Origin: UBA6168 sp964508135
Lineage (GTDB): Bacteria > Bacteroidota > Bacteroidia > Chitinophagales > Saprospiraceae
Assembly: GCA_964508135.1 (NCBI GenBank)
Contig: CAZDSU010000026.1
Span: 1-64,000, forward strand
Length of the DNA: 64,000 bases
Direction: 5' to 3'
The translations under genes were made by a program, and so were the position numbers. The notes below the pieces were generated by a model. That model ran no database searches. It was not told the DNA's origin and saw only the letters and a program-made list of their open reading frames with translations. Positions 63,001-64,000 of the stretch are shown piece after piece; position 1 is the stretch's first letter; each line of letters starts with the position of its first letter.

Positions 63001-64000
63001 ACGTGTCGTTTCCGATAAACTTCGGCACCGTTCCCGTGGTATTCTCCCAACTGACTTCCGAAGTCGAAACCCAGGCTGCCACCGTCCAAATGCGGAACAT
63101 TACCACCCAAGGATTTGAGCTAAGGCTCATGGAGCAAGAAGGCTCAACGGGCGTTCACTTGCCTGAAACTGTTTCATGGCTGGCGATGGAGAAGGGCGCT
63201 ACCTCCAACAGCAGCTTTGGGATGGATGCTGGCTCCGTGGCCAATGCATCCAGTTCGCCAACCACAATAAACTTCAACCTGTCATTTTCGACCCTTCCAG
63301 CTTTGATAGCGAGCCAGCAAACCACCAATGAAGTGGACGCTGCAACGCCCCGTTTCCAAAGCTTGTCAAGTGCTGGCGCCCAGGTTTTCATTGACGAGGA
63401 ATCGTCGAAGGACGGCGAGACAAACCATGCCGCCGAGTCATTGGCCTACCTGGCCGTGACGGCTGGGGTGGACATCACCGATGAGGATGGCGAATTCATT
63501 GGTGAAACTGGCACGTTGAGCCTGACCAATGCTTGGGCCTCGTTCCCGTTTCAGCATAAATACACCAAGCCAATTGTAATCATGGGGGGTACTACGTTGA
63601 GCGATGGCGACCCAGTGACCATCCGAGCAAAGAACGTGACGCCAACCAGCTTCCAGGCTCGCCTGCAAGAATGGACCTACCAAGATGGTACGCATGGCGT
63701 GGAGCAGGTCAGCTACATAATCGTGGAAGGTGGCATACCTGCCGACCAAAGCTACTATTGCAGCGGAAAAGCGACGAACCTCGTGCCGGGCCTGACCATT
63801 TTTGCGCACGACAACTGTGACGACCAAGTCAACTTCGGCCAATCAGAGGTAGAGGAAATGCAGGCGACCGGCATGTTGACCACACGTGCTTGGCTAGCGA
63901 TTGACGATTGTGGCAAAACCACCATCAACAGCCGCAACGACACTTGCACCATTGCCGCCTTGCGGCTGAAAACGATACTCCACGGCCCGTTCTTTGGCAA
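60099..64000 (+). CDS. Gene J (partial): mosaic surface protein of the C/I type, cut by the right edge
   Basis: The open frame from ATG 60099 runs off the window, giving 1300 codons so far. MRLTLNPKLCGVTTLLLTLILHLPAMA is a good signal peptide. Parts: Asp motif ENCSNGIDDDGDSFIDGADP (about 85); a beta-propeller-like region (about 105-350; repeated phrases such as GQILSVNLSTG, LVYYCSGRKVYYW and IYLGTEAG); a second Asp motif; an Ig-like domain; two PKD-like domains (AG.D..IC...TLTA...WS.GLGTGA.KTV); further Asp motifs and one more PKD-like domain; then the same assembly as in C and I: cadherin-like, HYR (PADLTISCDDEVPSP), H-lectin-like triplet, and the beginning of the end module (CTIAALRLKTILHGPFFG). 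The rest should hold MRDNLR and YQGPxND-like motifs outside the window. The upstream gap carries two hairpin elements. Confidence 0.87.
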   Translation, partial: MRLTLNPKLCGVTTLLLTLILHLPAMANSPVGHSFRKTLPGMAAQKMNLLRASTSQQISRKFHLSSPFATTWLAGFDAPSWVPENCSNGIDDDGDSFIDGADPDCGCLQTIMMVARDNGQILSVNLSTGGTSSVATSSPYVTGNLNALAANADDNLVYYCSGRKVYYWVPSTGTHGQVTDLTGYIGSNESLSSGGGEYYNGHIYLGTEAGNPGTSPKIWRLPLAADGKSASGAPVNLNVPIPTQLSWGDMIATAEGGQTVIYGMAAASKSFFFKYNVNTAQYTLIRNDLPTEMQIGVDINGDAWAGSLSSGIVQKINRTTGYFYGSIINFGGKIWDLTGPINCPQALEICGNGFDDDNDGYTDNQDQDCLCPSITPIDAATRTICEGEMVTFNVNTNAPNPPYSYIEYYRFNAAQTNPYLSTDAKTWLGEFANTNGSGVVSSNNFPNSTLTNQTYYVYGCVKPAPQFPASCAPLVAYTIVVKPAATLNAGSDIAICSGTSATLTALASNAPAPLTYTWSNGLGTGASKTVTPIINTTYIVTVTAGNGCTTTDDVAVNINPTPSVNAGADVSICTSGSTTLTAVGSNGVGPFTYNWSHGLGTGAVKTVSPNSTTTYTVTITGGNGCISTDQVKVTVASCVENCANGIDDDGDGLIDCADSSCGIIIESDTYFSICSGDQVTFTVTASGGSGVYAYAWNNGLGTGQTKTVSPLVTTNYTVTVTPTVGCTGTRSIQVVVTNCPEDCSNGIDDDFDGLIDCEDPDCALVGAPQLANDSYTTCPGTVYIDRVIYNDGNLQDPVFSIFSMPAQGSVVIDGTGKFTYTPTGQYCGMDAFVYQVCNQATGCCGQATVTILFGDMQAPVMLNLPADLTISCDDEVPSPTQVFAHDLCPGIYMAFEETTNQHVNGACESFSITRTWTATDLCGNSTIGDQIITVEDLTGPEIQRLYTLSNGKKLISGNAALTSERWKYVSFPINFGTVPVVFSQLTSEVETQAATVQMRNITTQGFELRLMEQEGSTGVHLPETVSWLAMEKGATSNSSFGMDAGSVANASSSPTTINFNLSFSTLPALIASQQTTNEVDAATPRFQSLSSAGAQVFIDEESSKDGETNHAAESLAYLAVTAGVDITDEDGEFIGETGTLSLTNAWASFPFQHKYTKPIVIMGGTTLSDGDPVTIRAKNVTPTSFQARLQEWTYQDGTHGVEQVSYIIVEGGIPADQSYYCSGKATNLVPGLTIFAHDNCDDQVNFGQSEVEEMQATGMLTTRAWLAIDDCGKTTINSRNDTCTIAALRLKTILHGPFFG

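Overview
The window looks like a chromosome segment of a Bacteroidota bacterium, most likely a Saprospiria/Chitinophagia-type lineage. The reasons are: several type IX secretion system (T9SS) C-terminal sorting domains, of both the type A 'YPNP' kind and the CHU_C type B kind; SprB-like repeats; starts without a Shine-Dalgarno sequence; and TAnnTTTG-like promoter boxes. The lineage is inferred from gene content; no 16S gene is present.

Layout. Positions 1-3700 are ordinary housekeeping DNA, all on the minus strand. They hold an ExbB - small membrane protein - ExbD - ExbD operon, a tRNA-Ser(GGA) and a TatD-family nuclease. From 4172 to the right edge (about 60 kb) every gene is on the plus strand, and all nine encode large exported proteins. 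In order: A, a CHU_C protein with SprB-like repeats (4172-11185); B and C, a tandem pair 59 bp apart (11683-15816, 15876-25502); D, a Cys-rich T9SS protein (26037-29993); E, a CotH-kinase/lamin-tail protein (30634-33081); F, a paralogue of D with a long Gly-Ser linker (33419-37387); G, a solenoid-like adhesin (37950-42911); H, a metzincin metalloprotease (43530-47840); I, a 3789-residue mosaic adhesin (48222-59591); and J, a related gene cut by the right edge (60099 onward).

How they fit together. The proteins draw on one pool of modules: Ig/PKD-like, cadherin-like, HYR, H-type-lectin-like, a DNRLRE-like all-beta domain, and a short Cys-bracketed DxDxDG motif. They end in different ways. A ends in CHU_C. 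D, E, F, G and H end in type A sorting domains. C and I (and apparently J) end in a shared module with two Asp-rich loops followed by YQGPxND. B has no recognisable end module. The ExbB/ExbD motor could supply proton-motive energy to the envelope, but nothing in the sequence links it directly to the exported proteins.

The most unusual signals are these. (1) Whole domains appear to be inserted inside other domains at three places (proteins E and I). (2) D and F share a 766-bp C-terminal segment with no difference seen, although they lie 7.4 kb apart in direct orientation with the CotH gene between them. (3) Three long, sequence-unrelated hairpin elements (about 150-165 nt) sit in the gaps before G, H and J, and a fourth smaller one shares the palindromic core GACCTC-nnn-GAGGTC. 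(4) Protein A carries an uncharacterised module of about 180 residues with a WDPTGNW signature, four times.
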